The position numbers were made by a program, and so were the translations under genes. From assembly GCA_034440395.1 (NCBI GenBank), contig JAWXBW010000048.1, positions 1-64,000 of the forward strand: a stretch of 64,000 nt of DNA, read 5' to 3'. This DNA is from JAAUTS01 sp034440395 (GTDB lineage: Bacteria; Verrucomicrobiota; Verrucomicrobiia; Methylacidiphilales; JAAUTS01). The notes beneath the pieces are model-generated. The model did no database searches, was not told where the DNA came from, and saw nothing but the letters and a program-made list of their open reading frames with translations. Positions 41,769 to 51,333 of this stretch are shown in pieces; position 1 is the first letter of the stretch; the number at the start of each line of letters is the position of its first letter.

Positions 41769-43640
41769 ATGAATCCATTTCAATATCCAAGAGATTCCAC
41801 CCATGATGAAGCACCAAAGGAAAAGTTGTGCCTTGAAGTAAGCGATATTGCCGAATGGGTGGAATATTTGTGTGCTCAGCATGATCATTCACCTACTGAA
41901 GATAAGGTAGCCAGTTTCGGAATCTCAAGTTCTATCAGTGATTCTATCCGTCAAATTTTTACGAACCAAGCTAGGGGTAAATCTCACCAACACCTGAGCG
42001 CAGAACATTTAGATGACACAATAGACACGACTGCAGATGATATCTACTTCTTAGGAGCAACCTTCTATGAATTAATATCAGGGGAGGCTCCATACAGAAC
42101 GGGAGACGAATGTAACGATTCAGAAAAGTTACATCCTGAGTCGATGACGAAACGGCGTCAGCTACTCGGCCTAGTGGGAGAAGAGATACCTCAGGAATGG
42201 GAGGAAACGATTTTAGCCTGTTTGGATAGCGATCCTAGCAAACGTCCGCAAAGTGCCAATGAAGTTACCGTGCGGCTAAAATTGAATACTCAAATAATCA
42301 AAAAAGCAGCAACCTCCATTAAAAAGGCCGCCAACAAAAAACAGCTTTTAATAAGGATATTTATTATCACAGGTGTGCTCCTCTTACTTCTAGCTACTTA
42401 CGGAACTTGGTATGGACTTAACGTCATCGTAGAAAAATATCAGATTGAGGAGCAGGCAAAACTTGATGCGGAAAAAAAGAAAATAGAAGAGAAGGCTAAT
42501 GAGGAGGCACAAGCAAAGGCGGCTAAAGAGGAAGCTGAGAGGTTTCGATTAGAGGCTGAGAAGGCTGGGTTGGCGGAAGCAGAAAAAGTGAGGCTGGAGG
42601 CTGAGCGTTTGGCGAATGCGAAAGGCACGCTTACGGTAAGGACGGCACCTAGTGAAGTTACGGTGAAACTGGGGGTGGAGAATTTACCACTAACCTCGGC
42701 GGATCTTAAGGCACTTAAAATCGGCACGTATCAAGTCACTTTGAGCCTAGAAGGCTATGAACCCGTCGTGCGAGAAGTTAAAATAATGGAGAACGAAACA
42801 ACCGATTTGGGAATGATTAAGTTAATAAGGCAGACGGGTAGTGTTGCCTTGACTAGTGTTCCTTCAGGTGCCGCAGTGTTTAGTAATGAGCGGGAAATTG
42901 GAAAAACACCTCTTATTATGAAAGATGTCCCTACTGGGTCAGTAAGCTATCAACTTACGTTCAAAGGGTATGAAGTAACTTTATCCAATTTAATCGTAAA
43001 GTCCAAGCAACAAAAGAATTTAGAAGTTAAGTTAGAAAAACTAAATAATCCCGTTCGGGGGCAAAATTTTACAGCCGGCAACGGGATGAAGATGAATTGG
43101 GTGGCTCCCCTAAAAATATGGGTAGGGGTATATGAGGTAACACAGGAAGAATATAAGATGGTGATGGGAGTGAACCCGAGTGAATTTCAAGGCACTAGAA
43201 AGCCTGTGGAGAAGGTAAATTGGAATGAAGCGCAGGACTTTTGTTTGAAATTAACGAATGCAGATAGAGCTTCGGGATTACTTCCGGAGTCGATGAAATA
43301 TCAGCTCCCCACTGAGCGACAGTGGGAACTCTTTGTGGCAGACACTAGGCTAAGAGATGCAGTGACCACAGAAACAAGAGAGCGCACCACGACGGAGAAT
43401 GTAGGCAGCCTAGGAAACAATCAATATGGTTTATATGATTTGCGAGGTAATGTTTCAGAATGGTGTGAAGATATCTATAAACCCTCTGAAAACTGGCGAA
43501 CCTTACGAGGTGCTTCTTGGAATAACAGCAACCCCACTCAGTTAGATTTATCTTATCGCTTTTTTAGTGAACCGAATGAACGCAGCTATGATGTAGGTTT
43601 TCGTGTAGTGATGTCAACGGGGTCAGCCGCTGAAAATTGA
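41769..43640 (+). CDS. Pseudokinase-TM-PEGA-FGE-like domain protein
   Basis: 623 residues in five parts. (1) Residues ~46-170 are the C-lobe of a Ser/Thr kinase: VASFGISSS (DFG changed to SFG, 49-51), DDIYFLGATFYELISGEAPY and DSDPSKRPQSANEV. The N-lobe, the catalytic HRD loop and the ATP lysine are absent, so it cannot be an active kinase. (2) One membrane helix (~194-212). (3) A Glu/Ala/Lys coiled coil (225-283). (4) Two PEGA repeats (~286-352, 356-424). (5) An FGE/sulfatase-modifying-factor fold (~430-620) with YDLRGNVSEWCEDIY and a GFRVVMS end, but without the catalytic Cys pair. It looks like a membrane-anchored scaffold or sensor. Confidence 0.82.
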   Translation: MNPFQYPRDSTHDEAPKEKLCLEVSDIAEWVEYLCAQHDHSPTEDKVASFGISSSISDSIRQIFTNQARGKSHQHLSAEHLDDTIDTTADDIYFLGATFYELISGEAPYRTGDECNDSEKLHPESMTKRRQLLGLVGEEIPQEWEETILACLDSDPSKRPQSANEVTVRLKLNTQIIKKAATSIKKAANKKQLLIRIFIITGVLLLLLATYGTWYGLNVIVEKYQIEEQAKLDAEKKKIEEKANEEAQAKAAKEEAERFRLEAEKAGLAEAEKVRLEAERLANAKGTLTVRTAPSEVTVKLGVENLPLTSADLKALKIGTYQVTLSLEGYEPVVREVKIMENETTDLGMIKLIRQTGSVALTSVPSGAAVFSNEREIGKTPLIMKDVPTGSVSYQLTFKGYEVTLSNLIVKSKQQKNLEVKLEKLNNPVRGQNFTAGNGMKMNWVAPLKIWVGVYEVTQEEYKMVMGVNPSEFQGTRKPVEKVNWNEAQDFCLKLTNADRASGLLPESMKYQLPTERQWELFVADTRLRDAVTTETRERTTTENVGSLGNNQYGLYDLRGNVSEWCEDIYKPSENWRTLRGASWNNSNPTQLDLSYRFFSEPNERSYDVGFRVVMSTGSAAEN

Positions 43641-43731
43641 ATGAGCGAGATGAAGCGTAGTAATTATTTTTGTATCACCTTTATTTTTCATCTGAACCTA
43701 TCCCTCTCCTTTCGAGAATTCTCAGGATACT

Positions 43732-44790
43732 TCAGAGAGATTTTTGAGCCCAGCGTAATTTAGCGGAACTGGATCGGGGATTAAGCTGGCATTCCTGAGG
43801 ACTTGGGCGGATCACATCGGAGATTTTACAATAGAGGCTTTCTTGGAGGCCGCTTTGGAAGGCTTTCTTGACGCGCCTATCTTCACCAGAATGGAAGGTG
43901 AGAATGGCAACTTTACCCGAGGGTTTTAAGCATTCAGGGAGGTGCTTGAGCAGGGTGTCGAGGGCTTGGAATTCATTATTAACGTGAATGCGGAGTGTTT
44001 GAAAAGTTCGGCGAATGGAGAGAGTTACGTCAGATTCATCCAAGAAGCGCAGGGTTTGCTTAAGTAATATGCTTAATTCCGTAGTGGTGGTAAAGGTGCG
44101 GCCTGCGGTGTGTTGAGCAATGAGGGAGGCGTGTTCTTCATCGGCGTTATCAATGAGGAGTTGGGTTAAGTCAGCCACGTTGCAGTTTTGTAAAAACTGG
44201 GAAGCAGAAATTCCTTTCTCGGGGTTCATCCGCATATCGAGAGGGCCGTGGTGTTTGACGGAAAAGCCCCGTTCGGGTTGATCTAGTTGCATGGATGACA
44301 CACCTAAGTCGGCCAAAATTCCATCTACCCCTCCTAAGCCTTCCAGAGCTAAGGCGCGTTTTATTCCAGCAAAGTTACTGCGTTGTGTGCGGAAGGTTTC
44401 TGCGTTGAAGCCGAGTGAGCGTAGGCGAGTTTCTGTTTTAGGTTGTTCTATAGGATCAACGTCTAGCCCGATTAAGAGGCCATTGGGCTGAATTCTAGCT
44501 AAAAGTTCTCGGGCGTGACCGCCGTAGCCTAGGGTGCAATCAAGGAAGGTTTGACTAGGATGCGGATCGAAAATTTCTAAAATTTCGGCCAGCATGACGG
44601 GGAGGTGCGAGCCAGCGGGGGTTTTACCAGAAGCGATTACTTTGGCGATAGTTTCGGGGTGAAGCTCAGGTTGGTGCTCTTTATATTTTTGATCATAGCG
44701 GCGAGGGTTTTTACCGCTGTAACGGGTACGACGTCGGTGAGGCGTGGGTGGCGTGGGAGACTCGTTCTGGGGTGGGGATGAGTCGTTCAC
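43732..44790 (-). CDS. rsmH: 16S rRNA m4C1402 methyltransferase
   Basis: 352 residues. A basic, proline-rich N-terminal extension of ~60 residues (RRRTRYSGKNPRRY) precedes the standard domain: HLPVMLAEILEIF, FLDCTLGYGGHARELL, GLDVDP and ILADLGVSSMQLD, with the terminal NPRSSSAKLRW. RsmH usually lies in the cell-division (mra) cluster; here it is paired with a MazG-like gene that it overlaps by four bases. Confidence 0.95.
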   Translation of the reverse strand: MNDSSPPQNESPTPPTPHRRRTRYSGKNPRRYDQKYKEHQPELHPETIAKVIASGKTPAGSHLPVMLAEILEIFDPHPSQTFLDCTLGYGGHARELLARIQPNGLLIGLDVDPIEQPKTETRLRSLGFNAETFRTQRSNFAGIKRALALEGLGGVDGILADLGVSSMQLDQPERGFSVKHHGPLDMRMNPEKGISASQFLQNCNVADLTQLLIDNADEEHASLIAQHTAGRTFTTTTELSILLKQTLRFLDESDVTLSIRRTFQTLRIHVNNEFQALDTLLKHLPECLKPSGKVAILTFHSGEDRRVKKAFQSGLQESLYCKISDVIRPSPQECQLNPRSSSAKLRWAQKSL

Positions 44791-45134
44791 AGTTGGTTGT
44801 ATTTTTTATTATTACCTTTGGCTTTTTCAACTGAGTAGCGTAGGTCGTTCTGCGCCAGCTTAGCTTCCACGGCGGCACTGAGATCTATTTCGCAATTGGC
44901 GGCCATTTCAAAGAGGAGGATGGCGATGTCAGCCATTTCGGAAGCGATTTCTGTTTTGTGGGTTTGAACGCGTTGGTCGGACTGACTAGAGTCTTGCCAG
45001 ACGAAGTGTTGCAAAAGCTCGGAGGCTTCTACAGAGATAGCTAGAGCCATTTCCTTGGGTCCATGATAAGGCTTCCAATCTCGGGCATCACGGAAAACTA
45101 GTATTTTTGAGGTGAGTTCTGTGATAGAGGTCAT
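44787..45134 (-). CDS. MazG-like nucleotide pyrophosphohydrolase
   Basis: 115 residues of the all-alpha NTP-PPase (iMazG/RS21-C6) type. Metal-binding helices are AISVEASELLQHFVW (ExxE) and EIASEMADIAILLFEMA (ExxD). Such enzymes clean up non-canonical or excess NTPs. Its start codon is 160 bases from the divergent sensor kinase and its end overlaps the rsmH start. Confidence 0.85.
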   Translation of the reverse strand: MTSITELTSKILVFRDARDWKPYHGPKEMALAISVEASELLQHFVWQDSSQSDQRVQTHKTEIASEMADIAILLFEMAANCEIDLSAAVEAKLAQNDLRYSVEKAKGNNKKYNQL

Positions 45135-45297
45135 GGGGTATATTAAAGAGTGTGCTTAGAAGATTGAAAACTTATAAAATCGGTTGTCGTTTGAAGCTGT
45201 TAAAATATTTAAAAATCATCTTTAACTTTACAAGGGATCGCTAGTATTGACGAAACAACACATGAGCAATCTTTTTATTAATGGTATCGCGTAGTTT

Positions 45298-47775
45298 ATG
45301 AACAATAGGTGGAAAGCTTTTAGATCACTGGTTTTATTAGTTATACTAAGCCTAAGTTCTTCTTTGACTGAGGCGCAAACTGATTTAACTCAGGAAGAAA
45401 GGGCTTATCTTCAAGCAAATCCTATCCTTACTTTTGTTAGTGGAAATAATCAACCACCGCTTATCTTTTTTGATGAGAACGGCCTCGGCCAAGGCGTCTA
45501 TGTTGATGTTATTAGATGGATGAGTCAGGAGATTGGATTTACCCCAAAGTTCATTTACCGTAACCACAGCAAGGTGCCAGAGTCACTGAAAAATGGTGAG
45601 GCAGATGTCTTTATGACGTCAACATCTAGCAAAGAGGGTGTGTCAGAGTATAGTTTTTCTTCTTTAGTAATGGAAGTGCCGAACTACATTTTCGTTTCGA
45701 CTCAAACAGATAGCATCAAGACATTTGAAGATTTGAAACAGAAGATTGTTGCCGTGCCAAGGGGCAGCGAGGCTGAGGGTTTTCTGAAAAGAAGTATCCT
45801 GCCACTTAGAATTTACTATACCGCAGACTTTCCTACTGCCCTTAGAGCCGTAGTTGATGGTAAAGCAGACGCCTTGATTGGAGACATGGGACTCGTCAAT
45901 TATACATTAAATAATTTAAAATTAAATGGAAGATTGAAGGCTAATGATCGACCCGTTTACACCAGCAAGCTTTTTCTAGCCACAGCTAAGGATGACCTCC
46001 TGCTTTTAGGGTTGTTAAATAAAGGCGTGCTCTTAGCAAAGAATTCTAAGGTGATGGAAAAACTCAAAGTTAAGTGGCAGCCTGTTCCTCCTTCTTCAGA
46101 TGGAATTCTGTGGCTGCAGTACCGTGCGCCCATTATCTCAGTCGTTTTGTTGATTATCGTTTTATTTTTAGTCGTGGTCTTTTTTAACATGCGCCTACGT
46201 AATCTGGTGCATAGCCGGACGGCCCAAATCAAGAAAAGTGAGATAGCGTATCGCAGTCTCACTGAGAACTCGACGGACTTAGTACTAAGGCATGATGCGC
46301 GTTATAAGATTCGCTATATTAATCTAGCCGTCGCTCGTTTCGTTGATAAAAGAATTCGTGAGTTGCAGGACGTAACTCTAGTCGAAGCAGGGTTCCCTCC
46401 TGAAGTTTGCCGACAATGGGAAGAGCGTATTGGCGAGGTTTTTGTTTCAGGAATAAGCTCAACTATGCTTCTGCACGGCACAACAAATGGTGTGCCATGG
46501 TGGTTAGATTGTCGCTTAATTCCTGAATTCGCTATGGCGCAACAGGTTGAGACGGTTCTTAGTACATGTCGCGATATTACAGAAAGCAAGAAAGCTGAAA
46601 CCGAGAGGCGCACGCTAGAGCTGCAAATGCAGCAGGCGCAAAAGCTAGAGAGTTTGGGCGTGATGGCAGGCGGTATAGCCCATGACTTTAATAACCTCTT
46701 GGCTACTATCCGTGGAAATGTAGAGCTTGCCTTACTGGATGAAAATCTTAACGACTCTCAGCGTCAACATCTAGTCTCCATTGACGAGACAACACAACAA
46801 GCCTCCAACCTTTGCTCACAAATGCTTGCCTACACTGGTAAAGCCCAATTTGCCGCGGAGTTGATCGATCTAAATGCACTGGTCATCGGAATGAAGCAAC
46901 TTTTAAAAGTTTCCCTTGCCAAGAAGGCCAGCATTAAACTTAACCTTATTGAAAATCTGCCTTTGATTCAAGGTAACCCGACGCAGATCCAACAAATTCT
47001 GATGAATCTAGTTTTGAATGCTGCTGAATCTACTGGGAACACAGTGGGCACCATCATTATCGAAACCGAAGCTAAGGAAATAGATGAACAGGCTGCACGG
47101 GAAAAAGTAACTCCATTGAAACCTACTTCGGGAAACTATGTTTACCTCAAGGTGTCGGATAATGGTTCAGGTATGAACGCAGAAACGTTAGCACGAATTT
47201 TCGATCCTTTTTTTACGACCAAATTTACGGGTCGTGGCTTAGGTTTAGCTGCTGTTTTGGGCATTATTAAAAGTCACAACGGCTTTATGCATGTGACCAG
47301 CGAGTTGGGTGTGGGTTCCGTCTTCACGATCTGGTTTCCCGTTGTAGAAGGTGAACATAAAATCCTCCCTCAACCTATGCCAAAGAGCTTGCCAGCGTGG
47401 AAAGGCACAGGAACTGTTCTTTTGGCGGAGGACGACTTATTCGTTCAAAACGTAATTTCTAAATTACTAGTTAAGGCGGGTTTTCAAGTTATCATGGCAA
47501 GTAATGGGCAAGAGGCCCTAGACCTTTTTGTAGCACATGAAGGAAAGTTTTCTGCTGTTCTCCTAGACCTAACCATGCCCGTTATGGATGGGGTCACTGC
47601 TATGCGAAAAATGAAGGAGCTAAACCCTAAGGCTAAAATTATTATTTCTAGCGGTTATCACGCCATGGAAGCGGAAGCCATGCTAGACTTTAATGAACGA
47701 CCTACCGCCTTCTTACAAAAACCCTATTCCTACACACAATTGATTGATGTACTAAAAGTAGCATCTGAAAGTTAA
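45298..47775 (+). CDS. Hybrid sensor kinase with periplasmic solute-binding domain
   Basis: 825 residues. Signal peptide (LVLLVILSLSSSLTEA), a family-3 solute-binding domain (~35-260, with PPLIFFDENGLGQGVYVDVIRWMS and VVDGKADALIGD), one membrane helix (~277-297), PAS (~315-430), HisKA with AGGIAHDFNNLLATIRGNV (phospho-His), HATPase with NLVLNAAES, DNGSGMNAETLARIFDPFF and GRGLGLAA, then a receiver domain with AEDDLF, the Asp in VLLDLTMPVMDG and Lys in QKPYSYTQL. It should sense a small periplasmic ligand. pabB begins six bases after it. Confidence 0.92.
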   Translation: MNNRWKAFRSLVLLVILSLSSSLTEAQTDLTQEERAYLQANPILTFVSGNNQPPLIFFDENGLGQGVYVDVIRWMSQEIGFTPKFIYRNHSKVPESLKNGEADVFMTSTSSKEGVSEYSFSSLVMEVPNYIFVSTQTDSIKTFEDLKQKIVAVPRGSEAEGFLKRSILPLRIYYTADFPTALRAVVDGKADALIGDMGLVNYTLNNLKLNGRLKANDRPVYTSKLFLATAKDDLLLLGLLNKGVLLAKNSKVMEKLKVKWQPVPPSSDGILWLQYRAPIISVVLLIIVLFLVVVFFNMRLRNLVHSRTAQIKKSEIAYRSLTENSTDLVLRHDARYKIRYINLAVARFVDKRIRELQDVTLVEAGFPPEVCRQWEERIGEVFVSGISSTMLLHGTTNGVPWWLDCRLIPEFAMAQQVETVLSTCRDITESKKAETERRTLELQMQQAQKLESLGVMAGGIAHDFNNLLATIRGNVELALLDENLNDSQRQHLVSIDETTQQASNLCSQMLAYTGKAQFAAELIDLNALVIGMKQLLKVSLAKKASIKLNLIENLPLIQGNPTQIQQILMNLVLNAAESTGNTVGTIIIETEAKEIDEQAAREKVTPLKPTSGNYVYLKVSDNGSGMNAETLARIFDPFFTTKFTGRGLGLAAVLGIIKSHNGFMHVTSELGVGSVFTIWFPVVEGEHKILPQPMPKSLPAWKGTGTVLLAEDDLFVQNVISKLLVKAGFQVIMASNGQEALDLFVAHEGKFSAVLLDLTMPVMDGVTAMRKMKELNPKAKIIISSGYHAMEAEAMLDFNERPTAFLQKPYSYTQLIDVLKVASES

Positions 47776-47781
47776 GTCTCC

Positions 47782-48966
47782 GTGAAAGCCTTCCCTTTAC
47801 ATACGGTTGAAGCACTAATCCATCGCCCTAACGGGGCAGGTGGTTTCTATGCGTTCACGAATTCCGTCGAAGAAATTTCTGGAACTTCAGCCGATTGGAA
47901 TTTGTTGGAAAACAAATTAAGAGATTATCAGGTAGTAGGCTGTGACCAACTTCATCCCCCCGGCGCTGCTGTGGGCTACTTCACTTACGAGGGAAGTTTT
48001 CATTTTCGTTTCTACACGCACGTAGAAGTTCTTTCCGCAGACGCCGTTTATATTCCCACGGAAGAATTGCAAGGCGGTGCCAGCGCTTCTCCTCATGAGT
48101 GGACTACATCACACGAGAGGGAACCTTATGGAATTATGGTGGAGGCAGCGCAGGAGTTTATCCGCGAAGGAAATATTTATCAGGTAAATTTAGCAAGAAG
48201 CTTTTCAACCCAAGTAAGAAAGTGGAATGGTTTAGATTTTTTTAAAGCACTCTGGCACCTAACTAAAGCACCTTACGCAGGTTTTCTGAAATTTAGTGAT
48301 AGAGAATTAATCGCTGCGTCGCCAGAGCTTTTCATAGGAATCCAAGGCCGAGAAATCACTACACAACCGATCAAGGGAACCCGACCTCGTGGATCCACCG
48401 TGATGGAGGATAGGCAAAACGCCTTGGAACTAGCGACTAATACGAAAGAAGTAGCTGAGCTCGTTATGATTACGGATTTGGAGCGCAATGATCTTGGAGC
48501 CATTTCTGAATATGGCACGGTGGAGGTTAAGGAACTCGTCCGCTGCCGAGCTTATTCCCATGTCTTTCACCTCGTATCCACCATCACCTCACGCTTACGC
48601 AAAGAAATTTCTCCATTACAGGCCGTGCATCGTTGTTTCCCTGGCGGATCCATAACTGGCGCACCGAAAAAGAAGGCGATGGAAGTGATCCAACAACTTG
48701 AAGCGGAGGAGCGGGGAAGTTATACTGGCGCTTTTGGTTATTTTGGTTTCGATGGCTCAGTCCAGCTAGGAATGACCATCCGCACCTGTGAACGTAAGGG
48801 TGAGCATCTTTCCTTTCGGGTAGGCAGTGGCATTACGATTGACTCTGATCCCGTGAAAGAATTTGAGGAGACTAACCATAAAGCTAAAGCCATGAAAGAT
48901 GCTTATGCTCTCTATTTGAGCGCGCAGAAGTTACACCTAAGCAAAGGTGAACCCATCCATTCATGA
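47782..48966 (+). CDS. pabB: Aminodeoxychorismate synthase component I
   Basis: 394 residues from GTG 47782. The chorismate-binding core is intact: QVNLARSF, TQPIKGTRPRG (PIKGT with the PabB-type Lys), LVMITDLERNDLG, CFPGGSITGAPKKKAMEVI and FRVGSGITIDSDP. With PabA (not in this window) it makes 4-amino-4-deoxychorismate for folate. It overlaps pabC by four bases. Confidence 0.93.
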   Translation: MKAFPLHTVEALIHRPNGAGGFYAFTNSVEEISGTSADWNLLENKLRDYQVVGCDQLHPPGAAVGYFTYEGSFHFRFYTHVEVLSADAVYIPTEELQGGASASPHEWTTSHEREPYGIMVEAAQEFIREGNIYQVNLARSFSTQVRKWNGLDFFKALWHLTKAPYAGFLKFSDRELIAASPELFIGIQGREITTQPIKGTRPRGSTVMEDRQNALELATNTKEVAELVMITDLERNDLGAISEYGTVEVKELVRCRAYSHVFHLVSTITSRLRKEISPLQAVHRCFPGGSITGAPKKKAMEVIQQLEAEERGSYTGAFGYFGFDGSVQLGMTIRTCERKGEHLSFRVGSGITIDSDPVKEFEETNHKAKAMKDAYALYLSAQKLHLSKGEPIHS

Positions 48967-49697
48967 GTGTGTCTACAGTTAGCGTAGAGGATCAGGGGTT
49001 TCGCTGGGGCTTGGGTGTTTTTGAAAGTCTGCGTGTAAAGAAAGGGGTGGCTCTTTTTCATCAGATGCATTTAGAAAATATCACCGAAGCGGCTGATGCT
49101 CTAGGCTTACCCATGCCTGAAGTAGAGCTTTGGAAAAAAGCACCCGAGGGAGAGGGTGTTTGGCGTTGGTATCTTACTCCGCAAGCACAACTCACCTCAT
49201 GGGAAGCGGGCGAGCCTGTCTTGCCTGAATCTTATTCTTTAAGTCTTTCCCCCTTCATCGTTCAGCGTGCCAGTTGGGAAGCGCGGTATAAGACACTTTC
49301 GTATTTATTAAGATACCAAGCTAGGAAGGAAGTCGGCACGGATGAGGCTGTTTTACTAAACGAAAATGGGGTATTAGCTTCTGCCAGCATGGCGAATCTG
49401 TTTTGGGTAAAAGATGGGTGTCTCAACACGCCTTCGTTAGAGTGCGGATGTAGGGAGGGTGTGCTGCGTCGTTGGATTGAAGAAAGTTGGGCTGGGAAAT
49501 TTTATGAAGGAGCCTTTTTTCCTGCTGACCTGCTGGAGGCTGATGAAGTGTTCGTAACCAATAGTCGAATAGGGGTCATGCCAATTTCAACTTATGGCGG
49601 TCGAATATTGGAACTAGGTTCCGTCACGAAAGAACTACAGGCTCAACATCAAGAAACTGTCATGCGTGAGCTGGGAGTGAAGAAGAAGGAGTTGTGA
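48963..49697 (+). CDS. pabC: Aminodeoxychorismate lyase (class IV PLP aminotransferase fold)
   Basis: 244 residues. EDQGFRWGLGVFESLRVKKG is the fold-type IV opening, YKTLSYLLRYQARKEVGTDEAVLLNENGVLASASMANLFWV contains the PLP lysine and cofactor loop. It releases p-aminobenzoate from aminodeoxychorismate. Adjacent to pabB, completing two of the three pab steps. D-amino acid transaminase is a related alternative, disfavoured by the neighbour. Confidence 0.88.
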   Translation: MSVSTVSVEDQGFRWGLGVFESLRVKKGVALFHQMHLENITEAADALGLPMPEVELWKKAPEGEGVWRWYLTPQAQLTSWEAGEPVLPESYSLSLSPFIVQRASWEARYKTLSYLLRYQARKEVGTDEAVLLNENGVLASASMANLFWVKDGCLNTPSLECGCREGVLRRWIEESWAGKFYEGAFFPADLLEADEVFVTNSRIGVMPISTYGGRILELGSVTKELQAQHQETVMRELGVKKKEL

Positions 49698-49704
49698 GAA
49701 GAAG

Positions 49705-50442
49705 CTAAACAGAAACCTCAGACCACGCTTTTTCTTGTAATTCAAAAAGTTTTTTGATTCCTTCAGCCGCTGCGGAAACAAGTTGTTGCTGTTGCTCTTG
49801 CGTGAAGGTGGCTTCTTCTCCACTAGCCTGTAGTTCGACAAATTCACCTTTATCAGTCATCACCACATTCATATCTACAGCCGCATCACGATCTTCAATG
49901 TAACAAAGATCCGTTACGACGGAATTTTCCCAGATACCCACGCTTGTAGCGGCCACGGCACATTTAAGCGGGCTTTGCTTAAGTTTACCGTCTTTAATCA
50001 ATCGGGCTACGGCCAACTTTAAAGCTAGGTAGGCACCTGTAATAGCCGTGGTTCGCGTGCCGCCATCTGCTGCTAGCACATCGCAGTCGATGCTTAAAGT
50101 GCGAGGTCCAAGCTCTTCTAAGTTAATAACCGCACGTAAAGAACGTCCGATGAGACGTTGGATTTCTGAAGAGCGACCATCAAGGCGTCCCTTCGTGATG
50201 TCGCGTTGCTTACGATCAAGTGTAGAGTAAGGCAGCATTGAATATTCCGCACTAGTCCAACCACCTGTCACGCCTTGCGCTTTCATCCAGCCTGGGACTT
50301 TCTCCTCAATCGTTGCGGCGCAGATAACCTGAGTATTCCCGCAACGTAGGAGAATAGAACCCTTAGCGTTGGGGGCAATATCCCAGACGTAGGTGAGGGG
50401 ACGTAGTTGATGAAGTTCACGTTGATCAGGGCGAATAGACAT
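49705..50442 (-). CDS. rph: Ribonuclease PH
   Basis: 245 residues. RPDQRELHQLRPLTYVWDIAPNAKGSILLRCGNTQVICAATIEEKVP, SRSLRAV-type IGRSLRAVINL, SIDCDVLAADGGTRTTAITGAYLAL and CYIEDRDAAVDMNVVMTD are all diagnostic. It trims tRNA 3' ends phosphorolytically. Convergent with pabC, stops seven bases apart. Confidence 0.97.
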   Translation of the reverse strand: MSIRPDQRELHQLRPLTYVWDIAPNAKGSILLRCGNTQVICAATIEEKVPGWMKAQGVTGGWTSAEYSMLPYSTLDRKQRDITKGRLDGRSSEIQRLIGRSLRAVINLEELGPRTLSIDCDVLAADGGTRTTAITGAYLALKLAVARLIKDGKLKQSPLKCAVAATSVGIWENSVVTDLCYIEDRDAAVDMNVVMTDKGEFVELQASGEEATFTQEQQQQLVSAAAEGIKKLFELQEKAWSEVSV

Positions 50443-50522
50443 AAATTTTAATATAGAAGAGGCAAAAGAGTAGAAATGAAATAGTTAAGGTGCTTCAAGG
50501 TTGCAGGCAAGGATTTACGAAC

Positions 50523-51314
50523 TTAAAATTTAGGAACCGCATCTAACAGCTTCTTCGTATAAGAATGCTGCGGATTCGCATAGAGATTTTCGGGTTCTCC
50601 TTGTTCGACGAGTTTACCTTCCGTCATGACAAGGACTTGATCACTAATGTGTTCGATCACAGCAAGATCATGGGAAATAAATAAATACGTGAGCTTAAGT
50701 TTCTCTTGGAGATCTTGAAGTAAATTAACAATTTGTGCCTGAACAGAAACATCAAGCGCACTGACCGGTTCGTCGCAGATGATGCATTCAGGTTCGACCG
50801 CAAGAGCACGAGCAATGCCGATTCGTTGGCGTTGGCCGCCGCTGAATTCGTGAGGGTAACGGTCAATATGCTTTGGTTCTAAGCCGACGAGGTTGAGAAG
50901 CTCAGTGATGCGTTGACGACGTTGGATCTTAGTCATCTGAGGGAAATGAATTTCAAGTGCTTCTCCTATGATCGATTCCACATTCATGCGAGGATTAAGG
51001 GAGTTGTAAGGGTCTTGAAAAATCATCTGGATTTTTTTGCGAAAACTTAAAAAACTGCTGCGTCCTAGATGGGTTATTTCCTGACCTTGATAGTGAATGG
51101 AGCCCGCCGTGATATCAACAAGGTGAATGATACTTTTTCCGATGGTCGATTTCCCGCTCCCACTTTCACCGACGAGTCCTACTGTTGTGCCCGATTGAAT
51201 TGTAAAGGAAACATCATCGACCGCTTTAATGTGATCCGTGATGCGCTGCAGCACGCCCGTATGAATGGGGAAATAAACTTTAAGATTCTGAACTGAGATA
51301 AGCGGGGTGTTCAT
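50523..51314 (-). CDS. OppF/DppF-type ABC transporter ATPase (orphan)
   Basis: 263 residues. Walker A GESGSGKSTIGKS, LSGGQ-type FSGGQRQRIGIARAL, Walker B ECIICDEPVSALDVS and H-loop FISHD are intact. The opening (VYFPIHTGVLQRITDHIKAVDDVSF) is the OppF/DppF type of peptide or nickel importers. Partner ATPase, permeases and binding protein are not in this window, so it is an orphan between gpmI and rph on the same strand. Confidence 0.9.
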   Translation of the reverse strand: MNTPLISVQNLKVYFPIHTGVLQRITDHIKAVDDVSFTIQSGTTVGLVGESGSGKSTIGKSIIHLVDITAGSIHYQGQEITHLGRSSFLSFRKKIQMIFQDPYNSLNPRMNVESIIGEALEIHFPQMTKIQRRQRITELLNLVGLEPKHIDRYPHEFSGGQRQRIGIARALAVEPECIICDEPVSALDVSVQAQIVNLLQDLQEKLKLTYLFISHDLAVIEHISDQVLVMTEGKLVEQGEPENLYANPQHSYTKKLLDAVPKF

Positions 51315-51333
51315 TTGAAGAGATCTTAATCAT

